Assembly (NCBI GenBank): GCA_021845945.1
Contig: JAJZRD010000037.1
Coordinates: 1-21,915, forward strand
Direction of reading: 5' to 3'
DNA length: 21,915 nt
Source: Chloroflexota bacterium
Lineage (GTDB): Bacteria > Chloroflexota > UBA6077
Shown here: positions 7,637 to 15,618 of the stretch, piece after piece
Layout: each line of letters begins with the position of its first letter
Numbering within the stretch: position 1 is the stretch's first letter
Made by a program: the position numbers and the translations under genes
The notes under the pieces: model-generated
The model's database searches: none
What the model was told of the DNA's origin: nothing
The model's input: only the letters and a program-made list of their open reading frames with translations

Positions 7637-9325
7637 CTAGCCCAAGGCCTCCGCCATCTGGGCCAGGCCCTCCAGGACGTCTCCGCCCAGATGGATAGAG
7701 AGGGCCCGGCGGCCGTGCTGCCGCAGCGCCTGGCGATCGCCCAGCGCCTGGGCGGCCTGGAGGGTCCCGAAGTCGTAGGGCTGGCCCGGTATCGGTACCT
7801 TTACCGGCCTATCGGCCGTGATCTGGAGGAACAGCCCCGTGTTGGGTCCGCCCTTGTGGAGCTGCCCGGTGGAGTGCAGGAACCGGGGTCCGTAGCCCAG
7901 GGTGGTCGCCAACCGGCACCGCTCCAGCAGCCGGCGCCTCAGCCCCTCCAGGGCCCGGTCGATGGGCTCCGCCATGTCCAGGTACGCCATCAAAGCGACG
8001 TAATCGCCCGAGCCTGCCTGGTCCAGGAAGGAGGCGAGCGCTCCGGCCAGCGTGGACTCTCGGGTTCCGTACAGCTTCAGATCCCCCTGGACCAGGTCCG
8101 GGGTCTCCTCGGGGAGGCTGCCCTTCTCCCGGTAGGCCGCCAGCAGCCGTCCGGTGTTGTCCTTGCTCTCCTGAACGTTGGGCTGGTCGAAGGGATCGAT
8201 CCGCAGGGTCGCACCTGCCAGGGCTGTGGCAAACTCCCATCGGAAGAACTCGCCGGCCAGATCGTACTCTCCCTGCAGGGAGAAGGTCACCACCGGCTGG
8301 CCCGCCCTCTGGAGACCCGCCACGAACCGGTCGAGGGCCGCGTTGTCGTCGCCCTCCAGGTGAGTGTAGGCGAAGAAGCGATCCTCGCCGTAGCTCTCGT
8401 GGGGCATCGGCGGCTCGCCGGCCACCGGCACGATCCCCCGACCCTCCTTGCCGGTGCTCTCGGCGATCAACTGCTCCACCCAGAGACCGAGGCTGCCCAG
8501 GCGTGGAGAGGCCAGCAGGGTCAGCTTATCCCGTCCCGCCCTGGCCATCCCGCCCAGGGCGGCGCCCAGCCACAGGCCGGGGTTCTTCTCGGGGGGCGTG
8601 GAGGCGCCGCATTCCCGCGCCATCCTTTCGGCGCCGTCCAGCAGAGAGTCCAGATCCAGGCCGATCAGGGCTGCCGGCACCAGGCCGAAGAGGGAGAGGG
8701 CCGAGTAGCGCCCACCGATGTCGGGGGGATTGAGGAAGACCCGGCGGAAGCGGCGCTCCCCTGCCAACCGCTCCAGTCCCGTTCCGGGGTCGGTGACGGC
8801 GGCGAAGGCCGAGCCGGCCCTGTCTCCCAGCCTCGCCTGGGCCTGATCGAAGAAGAAGCGGAAGAGGGAATCCACCTCGATGGTGCCGCCCGACTTGCTG
8901 GAGATAAGGTAGAGGCTGCGCTCCGGCTCCGCCTGCCGGGCTACCCGGGACACCATGCCCGGGTCGGTGGTGTCGAGGACCCACAGCTGGGGATAGCCCG
9001 ACGCGCTGCCGAAGGTGAGCCGCAGTACCTCGGGGCAGAGGCTGGAGCCTCCCATCCCGCACAGCACCACCTGCTGGATGCCGTCCCGGATCAGCTCCCG
9101 GGCGAAGGCCTCCAGGATGGGGATCTGCTCCCGCATGGACCCGGCGACGGTGAGCCAGCCGAGCCGCTGCCCGATCTCGGCCTGGTGGGCGGGGTCCTCT
9201 TTCCACAGGGTGGTGTCTCGATCCCACACCCGCCGGACGGCGTCCTTTTCCACCAGCTCCTTCAGGGATCGATCCACGGGGTCCTGCCATCTACCCAGGG
9301 ACTGTTGCCGGCGCGCCATGCCCAT
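7637..9325 (-). CDS. pgi: Glucose-6-phosphate isomerase (remnant of a tal-pgi fusion)
   Basis: A 562-residue protein of the phosphoglucose isomerase superfamily, interconverting glucose-6-phosphate and fructose-6-phosphate. Visible: GMGGSS (90-95) and SSKSGGT (142-148) of the sugar-phosphate-binding SIS fold, GGRYSALS (204-211), EQLIAESTGKEG (284-295) with the expected catalytic Glu, DPFDQPNVQESK (377-388) and HSTGQLHKGGPNTG near the C-terminus. These sequences match the isomerase half of the bifunctional transaldolase/isomerase proteins of some bacteria, and the protein starts exactly where that half begins (LGRWQDPVDRSL). The transaldolase half is absent. The ATG at 9323-9325 has AAGGGGG upstream and lies 9 bp past the stop of the transketolase remnant, so it probably depended on that operon for expression. 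It could still be functional. Confidence 0.85.
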   Translation of the reverse strand: MGMARRQQSLGRWQDPVDRSLKELVEKDAVRRVWDRDTTLWKEDPAHQAEIGQRLGWLTVAGSMREQIPILEAFARELIRDGIQQVVLCGMGGSSLCPEVLRLTFGSASGYPQLWVLDTTDPGMVSRVARQAEPERSLYLISSKSGGTIEVDSLFRFFFDQAQARLGDRAGSAFAAVTDPGTGLERLAGERRFRRVFLNPPDIGGRYSALSLFGLVPAALIGLDLDSLLDGAERMARECGASTPPEKNPGLWLGAALGGMARAGRDKLTLLASPRLGSLGLWVEQLIAESTGKEGRGIVPVAGEPPMPHESYGEDRFFAYTHLEGDDNAALDRFVAGLQRAGQPVVTFSLQGEYDLAGEFFRWEFATALAGATLRIDPFDQPNVQESKDNTGRLLAAYREKGSLPEETPDLVQGDLKLYGTRESTLAGALASFLDQAGSGDYVALMAYLDMAEPIDRALEGLRRRLLERCRLATTLGYGPRFLHSTGQLHKGGPNTGLFLQITADRPVKVPIPGQPYDFGTLQAAQALGDRQALRQHGRRALSIHLGGDVLEGLAQMAEALG

Positions 9326-9334
9326 AAGCCCCCC

Positions 9335-10157
9335 TTACACTGAGTGACCATCCAAATGGACCGGAGGTGTCCGGCGGGGAACTGCGCCCCTGGCCTGAAC
9401 GCCCAAAGCGACCAGCCGCTCCTGGGCGGCCATGGCCAGCGCCACCTCGGACCCGGTGGCGATCAGCAGCAGCTCCGGGGTGCCCGATGGCGCCTCGGAC
9501 AGGACGTAGGCTCCCTGCTGCAGCCCCTGCGCCGCGGCGCAGATGGTGCGGGTAGGTCTGGTTGGAGGGGCCCAGGTCGGCGGAGCCGCCCACCAGCCCC
9601 TCTACCCGCTGGAACAGGCTGTTGAGGGTCTTGCCCGAGGCGGCTCGGGTGGCGAGGGGGCCGTCGGCCGGCTGGAAGACCGGCAGATCGGCGTCCCAGC
9701 CCTCGGGCAGCTCTCCGGCCATGCGGCGCTTCCAGACCGCTGCCTCCTCCGGGAAGGCCCTGGCGTAGCCGTCGAAGCGGGATTCCCACTCGTCCTGCAG
9801 CCGCGGGCCCTCCACCAGGGCTCGCCGGAAGTGAGCCAGGACCGGCTCCGGAACGTGGAAAGCCGGCTCCGGGGGCCATCCCAGGGCTGCCTTGGTAGCC
9901 CGAACCTCCTCCTCGCCCAGCGGCTCGCCGTGGGCGGAGGCGCTCCCCGCCTTATTGGGGCTGCCGTAGGCGATGGTGGTGGGGACGATGATCAGCGAGG
10001 GCCTGTCGGCGATGGCCATGGGCGCCATCCCCATGGGGGCTCCCGGATGGCCGGACCCGGCCTGCTGGACGGCGTCGGCCGACAGCATTCGGATGGTGTT
10101 GGCGCACAGGTTATCTAGTCCGGCAGGGTTCATCGTGCCGAGAGATTGCTTGGTCAT
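9335..10157 (-). pseudogene. tkt: Transketolase pseudogene with internal deletions
   Basis: The N-terminus is typical of transketolase (LDNLCANTIRMLSADAVQ, SGHPGAPMGMAPMA), which would transfer two-carbon units in the non-oxidative pentose-phosphate pathway. After about 48 residues the sequence jumps, in frame near 10010-10016, to DRPSLIIVPTTIAYGSPNK, a segment normally about 200 residues later; the thiamine-binding region is lost. It continues through AHGEPLGEEEV, MAGELPEGWDADLP and GGSADLGPSN. It then jumps again near 9550 with a frameshift, to a piece reading GAYVLSEAPSGTPELLL and ATGSEVALAMAAQERL in another frame. That piece ends soon after VQARG at the TAA at 9335-9337. The C-terminal ~80 residues are absent. 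A -10-like TATAGT lies at 10199-10204 on this strand. The gene cannot make an active enzyme. Confidence 0.88.
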
Positions 10158-10524
10158 CGCGAGCTCTCCCGAAGGGCCGTGGTCGCATCCCCATCGCTAC
10201 TATACCAGAGATCGCCGAGGCGATACGAACCGCCCGCCCCACCGGCCCCCCCGTGGGAGCGCCTTGCCAGGCGCGAACTCGATCGGTAATGCCCCTGTTC
10301 GGGCCTGGGAAGACCCTCCTACGGGTATACGCCGGCACCGCGGTGCACCGAAGGGCGAACATCGGATAAAATGGAGACGCTACAGTTGCCACGCAGGTGG
10401 TGGCGGCCTCGCGGATCGAGATCAGCTTTCACCCTCCGTTGGCTGGACGGCTGTCCGTTCGGCCGAGGGGGTCTTCGCTTCCGCGCGCGCCGGAAGCGCG
10501 CGAAGGGCTCAGGGAGGAGATGTT
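10158..10524. other. Divergent intergenic region between tkt remnant and gnd
   Basis: No gene is supported here. Leftward, TATAGT (10199-10204) is a possible -10 for the transketolase remnant without a clear -35. Rightward, TAAAAT near 10366 is a weak -10 candidate for gnd. Palindromes: GCGCC-TTGCCA-GGCGC near 10260-10275, resembling REP-type elements, and CTTCCG-7 nt-CGGAAG at 10478-10496 in the gnd leader. The frame running through the region in line with gnd begins far upstream inside tkt antisense and is not real. Confidence 0.45.
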
Positions 10525-11982
10525 ATGCAGAACGCGAGTTGTGACGTCGGACTGATTGGTCTGGCGGTCATGGGCCAGAATCTGGCCCTGAACGTGAGCG
10601 ACCACGGCTATCGGGTGGCCGTCTTCAATCGAACCGTCTCCAAGGTGGACGACTTCGTCGCCAAAGAAGCCGCCGGCACCCAGGTGGTGGGCGCCCACTC
10701 GTTGGCCGAGCTGGCCCAGCTGCTGAAGCGGCCCCGCCGCGTCATGCTGATGGTGAAGGCCGGCGAGACGGTCGACCAGATGATCGAGAGCCTCCTGCCC
10801 CACCTCGAGCGGGGCGACGTCATCATCGACGGCGGAAACTCCCACTTCCCGGACACCGACCGCCGAACCAGGGCCCTCGCCGCGGAGGGGATCCTCTACG
10901 TCGGCACCGGTGTCTCCGGCGGCGAGGAAGGTGCCCGGCACGGGCCCTCCATCATGCCCGGCGGAAACCCGGCGGCCTGGCCCCACGTGAAGGAGATCCT
11001 CCAGGCCATCGCCGCCAAGGTCGAGGACGGCTCCCCCTGCTGCGATTGGGTGGGCGAGAACGGCGCCGGCCACTACGTCAAGATGGTTCACAACGGCATC
11101 GAGTACGGCGACATGCAGCTGATCTGCGAGGCCTACCAGCTGTTGAAGGATGGTCTCGGCCTCAGTGCCGGCGAGTTGCACGAGGTGTTCGCCGAGTGGA
11201 ACAGGGGCGAGCTGGACAGCTATCTGATCGACATCACCAGCCAGATCCTCGCCAAGAAGGATGAGGACGGCTCCCCGCTCGTCGACAAGATCCTGGACAC
11301 AGCCGGCCAGAAGGGCACCGGCAAGTGGACCTGCATCAGCGCCCTCGACCTGGGCATGCCGGTCACCCTGATCGGCGAGGCGGTCTTCGCCCGCTCACTC
11401 TCCGCCCTCAAGGAGGAGCGCGTCTCCGCCTCCGCCATCCTGCCCGGGCCGGACTACTCGGCGCAGCACGATCGCAAGGCCTTCGTCGAGGACGTCCGCA
11501 GGGCCCTGTACTGCTCCAAGATCGTCTCCTATGCTCAGGGCTACATACTGCTCCGCGAAGCAGCCAGAGAGTACGGCTGGAACCTCAACTTCGGCGGCAT
11601 CGCCCTCATGTGGCGCGGTGGCTGCATCATCCGCAGCCGCTTCCTCGGGAAGATCAAGGAGGCCTTCGACAAGAACCCGGGGCTCACGAATCTGCTCCTC
11701 GACGGCTTCTTCTCCAAGCTGCTGATCGACTACCAGGCCTCCTGGCGCCGCGCCACCATCCAGGCGATTCAGCACGGTGTGCCGACGCCCGCCTTCACCG
11801 CGGCGCTGGCCTTCTACGACGGATACCGCACCGGCCGCCTGCCCGCTAACCTGCTGCAGGCTCAGCGCGACTTCTTCGGCGCCCACACCTACGAGCGCGT
11901 CGACAGACCGCGCGGCGAGTTCTTCCATACCAACTGGACCGGGCACGGCGGCAGGGTAGCCTCGAGCACTTACAACGTCTGA
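10525..11982 (+). CDS. gnd: 6-phosphogluconate dehydrogenase, decarboxylating
   Basis: A 485-residue long-form enzyme that oxidises and decarboxylates 6-phosphogluconate to ribulose-5-phosphate with NAD(P)+, the last oxidative pentose-phosphate step. The Rossmann fingerprint GLAVMG (12-17) is followed by FNRTVSK. GNSHFPDTDRR (105-115) and the family signature GTGVSGGEEGARHGPSIMPGG (127-147) are present. The active-site KMVHNGIEY places Lys186, His189, Asn190 and Glu193 as expected. KGTGKWTCISALDLGMP and the C-terminal FHTNWTGHGG complete the family. The ATG at 10525 is preceded by AGGGAGGAG at 10511-10519. The downstream kinase gene lies 126 bp away with repeat copy B between, so they may share a transcript. 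The long isoform usually prefers NADP+, but cofactor use is inference. Confidence 0.96.
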   Translation: MQNASCDVGLIGLAVMGQNLALNVSDHGYRVAVFNRTVSKVDDFVAKEAAGTQVVGAHSLAELAQLLKRPRRVMLMVKAGETVDQMIESLLPHLERGDVIIDGGNSHFPDTDRRTRALAAEGILYVGTGVSGGEEGARHGPSIMPGGNPAAWPHVKEILQAIAAKVEDGSPCCDWVGENGAGHYVKMVHNGIEYGDMQLICEAYQLLKDGLGLSAGELHEVFAEWNRGELDSYLIDITSQILAKKDEDGSPLVDKILDTAGQKGTGKWTCISALDLGMPVTLIGEAVFARSLSALKEERVSASAILPGPDYSAQHDRKAFVEDVRRALYCSKIVSYAQGYILLREAAREYGWNLNFGGIALMWRGGCIIRSRFLGKIKEAFDKNPGLTNLLLDGFFSKLLIDYQASWRRATIQAIQHGVPTPAFTAALAFYDGYRTGRLPANLLQAQRDFFGAHTYERVDRPRGEFFHTNWTGHGGRVASSTYNV

Positions 11983-11998
11983 ACGGGTGGTTCCTGAA

Positions 11999-12074
11999 GT
12001 AGGGCAGGGGTTTATCCCCTGCCGCCCGGCCGTCGTCACCGCACCGGCGGCGGGGGACGAGCCCCCGCCCTACG
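11999..12074 (+). repeat. Twin-hairpin dispersed repeat, copy B
   Basis: Same architecture as the copies at 2113 and 15424: GTAGGG start, CCCTAC end, two 8-bp stems with 5-nt loops. The stems are GGCAGGGG-TTTAT-CCCCTGCC and GGCGGGGG-ACGAG-CCCCCGCC. Compared with copy C, several stem positions differ on both sides so that pairing is kept. It lies between gnd and the sugar kinase gene and could attenuate read-through. Confidence 0.78.
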
Positions 12075-12108
12075 CCATCGAATTGTGGACTAAGACAGGG
12101 AGAGAATC

Positions 12109-13191
12109 ATGAGCAACGGTCTCAGTATCCCTCCGCGGGGCGCGCTGGATTTCGTGTCCCTCGGTGCCCTTATCCACCGCCTGGATCCGGGGATCGTTCC
12201 CTTCCGCAAGGCGACCGAGTGCCAGATCCACGTCAGCGGCGGTGAGTTCAACTGTGCTGCCAACCTCTCCGACTGCTTCGGCATGCAGACCGGCATCGCC
12301 ACGGCGATGGTCGACTATCCGATCGGCGACCTCATCGCCGAGCGGGTGAAGGCGATGGGCGTGAGGCCCTTCTACAAACGTTTCCGGCACAACGGCGTCA
12401 ACGGACCCAATATGGCCACCGTCTTCAGCGACCGCGGACAGGGCGTGCGTGCGCCGGTGGTTTTCTACAACCGGGCCAACGAGGCCGCGGCGCAACTGAA
12501 GCCGGGCGACTTCGACTGGAACGCGATCTTCGGGGGTGGAGCGCGCTGGTTCCACAGCGGCGGTATCTTCGCGGCGCTCTCGGAGACGACCGGTGAGTTG
12601 ATCGTCGAGGGGATGAAGGCGGCGAAGGCCGCCGGTGCGGTGACCTCCTTCGACCTGAACTACCGGGCGAAGCTCTGGAACATCTGGGGCGGCCCCGAAC
12701 GGGCGCAGTCGGTGATCGGGCGCATCGTGGAGAACGTCGACGTCCTGGTCGGCAACGAAGAGGATCTGCAGATGGGGCTGGGCATCTCCGGACCCGAGGT
12801 CGCCGCCAAGTCCAAGCTCGACCCGAGCGCCTTCTTCTGGATGATCGACAAGGTGGTGGCGAAGTATCCGCGGGTCAAGGTCGTCGCGACGACCCTCCGA
12901 GAAGTCCACTCGACGAACCGGCATAGCTGGGGCGCGGTGGCCTGGATCGATGGCGAGAGCTACGTCGCTCCAACCGCTGAGCTCGACGTCTACGACCGCG
13001 TCGGGGGCGGTGACGGCTTCGCCTCGGGCTTCTTCTACGGCCTCCTGACGGGCGAGACGCCGGAAGAGGCCGTAAGGTTGGGCTGGGCCCACGGCGCGCT
13101 GCTCACCACCTTCCCCGGCGACACCACCATGGCCACCATGGAGCAGGTGCGGGCCTTCGCCGAGGGCGGCTCCGCGCGCATCCAGCGCTAG
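12109..13191 (+). CDS. PfkB family sugar kinase, likely 2-dehydro-3-deoxygluconokinase
   Basis: A 360-residue ribokinase-fold enzyme. The N-terminal di-glycine motif is SGGEFNCAANLSDCFG (43-58). The C-terminal PfkB signature is YDRVGGGDGFASGFFYGLL (295-313), with the anion hole and catalytic base Asp302; the usual GAGD reads GGGD here. FDLNYRAKLW (181-190) and NEEDL (216-220) resemble 2-keto-3-deoxygluconate kinases, which make 2-keto-3-deoxy-6-phosphogluconate for an Entner-Doudoroff-type split. Linkage to gnd and a hexose-phosphate isomerase fits sugar-acid metabolism. Fructokinase or another PfkB specificity is not excluded. The start at 12109 follows GGGAGAG. It converges on the zinc-ribbon gene at 13264. 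Confidence 0.85.
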   Translation: MSNGLSIPPRGALDFVSLGALIHRLDPGIVPFRKATECQIHVSGGEFNCAANLSDCFGMQTGIATAMVDYPIGDLIAERVKAMGVRPFYKRFRHNGVNGPNMATVFSDRGQGVRAPVVFYNRANEAAAQLKPGDFDWNAIFGGGARWFHSGGIFAALSETTGELIVEGMKAAKAAGAVTSFDLNYRAKLWNIWGGPERAQSVIGRIVENVDVLVGNEEDLQMGLGISGPEVAAKSKLDPSAFFWMIDKVVAKYPRVKVVATTLREVHSTNRHSWGAVAWIDGESYVAPTAELDVYDRVGGGDGFASGFFYGLLTGETPEEAVRLGWAHGALLTTFPGDTTMATMEQVRAFAEGGSARIQR

Positions 13192-13263
13192 GAGATGATG
13201 GGGTGGGGGCGACTCCCGCCGCCGCGTGCGACCGACATCCCGGGCGTGGGGGGGCTGCCTCCC

Positions 13264-13905
13264 TCAGTGCTCCGCTTTCCCCTTCCGCAGGGTGGTCTCG
13301 AGCCGCCACCCGTGAGCCTTGGCGACACCCTCCACCAGGGCGCGGGTCTGGGCGTAGTCCCACCGGTAGTCCACGACCTTCCCGCCTGGCGACCAGCCCA
13401 CCTCTCGCAGCTGACCCGATAGGGTCTTGCCGTCGCTCTTGTAGCTTTCCACCTTGAAGCCGGCGAATAAACCCATTCCCCGACCGACCTCCTTGATCAT
13501 CTCCCAGTAAACCACGGTGCGATCGGCCTCACGGGCCAGGAGGCTGGCCGAGTACTCCACCTTCCTCTTGTCGGGTCCCCACCTGGCGTCGGCCAGGGCG
13601 CTCCGGATTTCCAGGTCGGACTTGGTGCCCCGGGACAGCTGGAGCTGCGGATACTGGGACAGAGTCTCCTCGATAGCCCTGAGGAGGACCTCCCCGTCGC
13701 CCACCTCGTCTGAAGGGACGGTATCTCGGGCCAAAGCCGCTGCCGGCATCCCCTGCCTCGCTCCACAACCGCCGCAGAAAGAGTCGCCGGAAGCCAGGGG
13801 GGAGCCGCAATGGGGGCAGAATTGGGTTCGCAATAGGGGTGTCCCGCAGGAACCGCAGAAGTTGGCCCCGAGGCTCAACTCACCGCCGCAGTTGACGCAC
13901 TTCAT
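13264..13905 (-). CDS. Double zinc-ribbon protein of unknown function
   Basis: A 213-residue protein. Two zinc ribbons are plain at the N-terminus: Cys3/Cys6 with Cys17/Cys20, and Cys30/Cys33 with Cys44/Cys47. After a linker, residues about 70-213 form a mixed domain rich in charged and aromatic residues (EVLLRAIEETLSQYP, YSASLLAREADRTVVYWEMI, WRLETTLRKGK) that I do not recognise. No membrane segment is seen, so it is likely cytoplasmic. It is the last of three minus-strand genes with 36-37-bp gaps after a degenerate response-regulator gene, suggesting one transcript. The ribbons may bind protein partners rather than DNA. The start at 13903-13905 has AAGGGAG about 12 nt upstream. Confidence 0.75.
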   Translation of the reverse strand: MKCVNCGGELSLGANFCGSCGTPLLRTQFCPHCGSPLASGDSFCGGCGARQGMPAAALARDTVPSDEVGDGEVLLRAIEETLSQYPQLQLSRGTKSDLEIRSALADARWGPDKRKVEYSASLLAREADRTVVYWEMIKEVGRGMGLFAGFKVESYKSDGKTLSGQLREVGWSPGGKVVDYRWDYAQTRALVEGVAKAHGWRLETTLRKGKAEH

Positions 13906-13941
13906 CGATGCTTGCTCCCTTCGTTCGATCCTCGCGTGGCT

Positions 13942-14943
13942 CTATGGCTGCGCGGAGAAGTCCACACTTCCGGCCTCCCGGCCGTTCAGAAGGATCACCA
14001 CTCTGTACTGGCCCGCGGGCCAGCCCTTGGTGGGCCTGGTGAGGCTGAACCCCATGCGTCGGTCCTCGGCGATCTTCTGGGTGGGCCCTTCGACCACGTC
14101 GTTGGTGCCCAGGTAGATCCAGTGGACGTCGACGGCGGTCTCCTGGGTCACGTTCCGAGTCTCAACCGATAGAAAGAGCTCGGGGACGTCGGGCTTGATG
14201 GTGCTGGTGGGGCTTTGGATCCTCTGATCCTGGTCCAGCCCCAGTCCCACCGCGACGTTCTGCAGCTTGACACCGGTGGAGGCGGGGGCAGGGACCGGGC
14301 CTGGCTTGGCCGTTGGACGTGCCGCCGGAGTGGTGGCAGAGGCGGGTGCGCTGGACCTGGGAGCCGTGGTGGCTGCGGTGGCCGGGGTCTGGCCGCTCTT
14401 GCTGCCGGGCGCCGCGGCGGCGCTATCACCCGAGGAAGCGGTGAGACCCAGGGTTAAGAACAGCGCGGCCGCTATCCCTACCCAACCGACTGCGTTCACC
14501 AGGGCGCCGGCTGCGAGGAACCTCCCTCGGAGGAGGAACAGCAGGAGGAAGCAGATCACCAGAATCGCCCATCCCACAGGGCTGGTCTTCCCGACCCAGA
14601 AGAGCAGGGCGGCGAGGAGCAACAGTATGCCGAAGGACACCCAGAACAGGAGCGGCGCCATGCCTTTCCTCCGTCGCTCCTCCTTGGATGGAGGCTGGTT
14701 ATGGGTGCCGTAGGGGGGTTGCTGAGGGTGGGCGGCCGGCGCCGGCGTGGAGGGTGGTACCGGCGGCCGGACGGGGATCGCCGCAAGCGGGGTCCCGCAG
14801 GAAGTGCAGAACTTCAGTCCCGGTCTGATAGGCTGGCGGCAGTTGCCACAGAGCTGCTGTGACTCGGGCTGCGTCCTCTTCCCGCAGGAGGGGCAGAACT
14901 GGCTCCCCTCGGGGATCGTGGCTCCGCAGAAGCTACACTGCAT
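13942..14943 (-). CDS. Zinc-ribbon membrane protein with extracytoplasmic domain
   Basis: A 333-residue protein. It has two N-terminal zinc ribbons (Cys3/6 with 17/20; Cys32/35 with 46/49), a Pro-rich linker (about 51-90), three hydrophobic segments at about 95-117, 122-139 and 144-168, an Ala/Thr/Pro/Ser-rich stalk (about 170-215), and a C-terminal beta-rich domain of about 110 residues (VPELFLSVETRN, DVHWIYLGTNDVVEGP, GWPAGQYRVVILLNG). With three membrane passes the ribbons and the C-terminal domain would lie on opposite sides, most simply ribbons inside. The terminal domain resembles small beta-sandwich modules seen on envelope proteins, but I cannot name it. The start has AAGGAG 9 nt upstream. 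It is 37 bp downstream of the receiver gene and 36 bp upstream of the second zinc-ribbon gene. Confidence 0.8.
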   Translation of the reverse strand: MQCSFCGATIPEGSQFCPSCGKRTQPESQQLCGNCRQPIRPGLKFCTSCGTPLAAIPVRPPVPPSTPAPAAHPQQPPYGTHNQPPSKEERRRKGMAPLLFWVSFGILLLLAALLFWVGKTSPVGWAILVICFLLLFLLRGRFLAAGALVNAVGWVGIAAALFLTLGLTASSGDSAAAAPGSKSGQTPATAATTAPRSSAPASATTPAARPTAKPGPVPAPASTGVKLQNVAVGLGLDQDQRIQSPTSTIKPDVPELFLSVETRNVTQETAVDVHWIYLGTNDVVEGPTQKIAEDRRMGFSLTRPTKGWPAGQYRVVILLNGREAGSVDFSAQP

Positions 14944-14980
14944 GGTCTCATCTCCTTACCGTGGTAAAAGGCGATTGGCG

Positions 14981-15376
14981 CTACCGAGAGCGGTTGGTGG
15001 CATCCGGTTCCATCCCCGCCCTCCGCAGCAGGGCCCTGACGCGGGCCAGGAAGGCCAGGGGGCTGAGGGGTTTCACCACGTAGGCATCCGCCCCCAGCTC
15101 CAACCCCCGCACCCCGTCCAATTCTCTGTTCCGGGTCGTCAGCAGGATCACCAGCACGTCGGAGAAGCTCCGGATCTTCCGCAGCACCTCGAAGCCGTTC
15201 CTGTCGGGCAGAGCCAGCTCCAGCACCACCAGGTCCGGCGGCCGCTCGACGAGGGCTCGGATGCCGGCCCTGCCATCGGCAGCCTGAACCACCGTGGCCC
15301 CCTGTCCCTGGAACAGAAAGCCGGCCGTGAGGGCATGCGCCACCTGCGGGTCGTCGCCGACAACCAAGATTCTCGT
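14981..15376 (-). CDS. Degenerate receiver-only response regulator
   Basis: About 131 residues of a CheY-like receiver with no output domain. It aligns without gaps for 120 residues to the receiver of the neighbouring response regulator (15619-16308), about 55 percent identical by my hand count, so it is probably a tandem duplicate. The phosphorylation site Asp53 is Glu (VVLELALP), and the first residue of the acidic pair is Gly (VVGDDP). Thr80 and Lys102 remain. The start is odd: the paralogue begins MKILVA, and here the matching codon is ACG (15374-15376), exactly 7 nt after AGGAG (15384-15388). The nearest standard start is TTG at 15365-15367, three codons in and poorly placed. Either initiation is weak or the start has mutated. 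It probably leads the zinc-ribbon operon. Glu could mimic phosphorylation, or the gene may be decaying. Confidence 0.72.
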   Translation of the reverse strand, partial: TRILVVGDDPQVAHALTAGFLFQGQGATVVQAADGRAGIRALVERPPDLVVLELALPDRNGFEVLRKIRSFSDVLVILLTTRNRELDGVRGLELGADAYVVKPLSPLAFLARVRALLRRAGMEPDATNRSR

Positions 15377-15423
15377 TCTTGCACTCCTCGGCAGCTAGTG
15401 CTTCGCCACAGGGATTTCGAGAT

Positions 15424-15499
15424 GTAGGGCAGGGCGCTCTGCCCTGCCGCCGGCCTATCATCGCCACGCGGGCGGTGGGGCACAGGGCCCCACCCTACG
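15424..15499 (+). repeat. Twin-hairpin dispersed repeat, copy C
   Basis: GTAGGG to CCCTAC element with two 8-bp stems and 5-nt loops: GGCAGGGC-GCTCT-GCCCTGCC and GGTGGGGC-ACAGG-GCCCCACC. It lies between the response regulator gene and its degenerate duplicate, upstream of the zinc-ribbon genes, where it could interfere with or end transcription from the kinase operon. Confidence 0.78.
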
Positions 15500-15563
15500 T
15501 ATCAGAACCAATGTGGCGACGTACTTGTGGGAGGGCAGGTCGGTGGGGAGGCTACCAATCCGA

Positions 15564-15605
15564 GGTAAACGGGGTGATTGAGGAGGGTAAATGGCAGGTA
15601 AACGG
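15564..15605. promoter_or_regulatory. Direct repeats GGTAAAYGG, candidate response-regulator site
   Basis: Three copies in the same direction: GGTAAACGG (15564-15572), GGTAAATGG (15586-15594), GGTAAACGG (15597-15605). Starts are 22 and 11 bp apart, two and one helical turns, as is usual for OmpR/PhoB-type regulators, which bind direct repeats. The block lies between the OmpR-type gene and the degenerate receiver operon. A single GTTTACCC, the complement of the same core, lies just upstream of the kinase start near 18458-18465. Binding is inferred only from spacing and context. Confidence 0.4.
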
Positions 15606-15618
15606 TTGAGAGGCTCCC

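Noticed and set aside
7691..9343. 550-codon forward frame opposite pgi
   Set aside because: Antisense shadow; composition is Gly/Gln/Arg-rich with no recognisable motif.
9973..10524. N-terminal extension of gnd by 184 codons
   Set aside because: It runs through tkt antisense and the intergenic region. The ATG at 10525 has a strong ribosome site and the family N-terminus.
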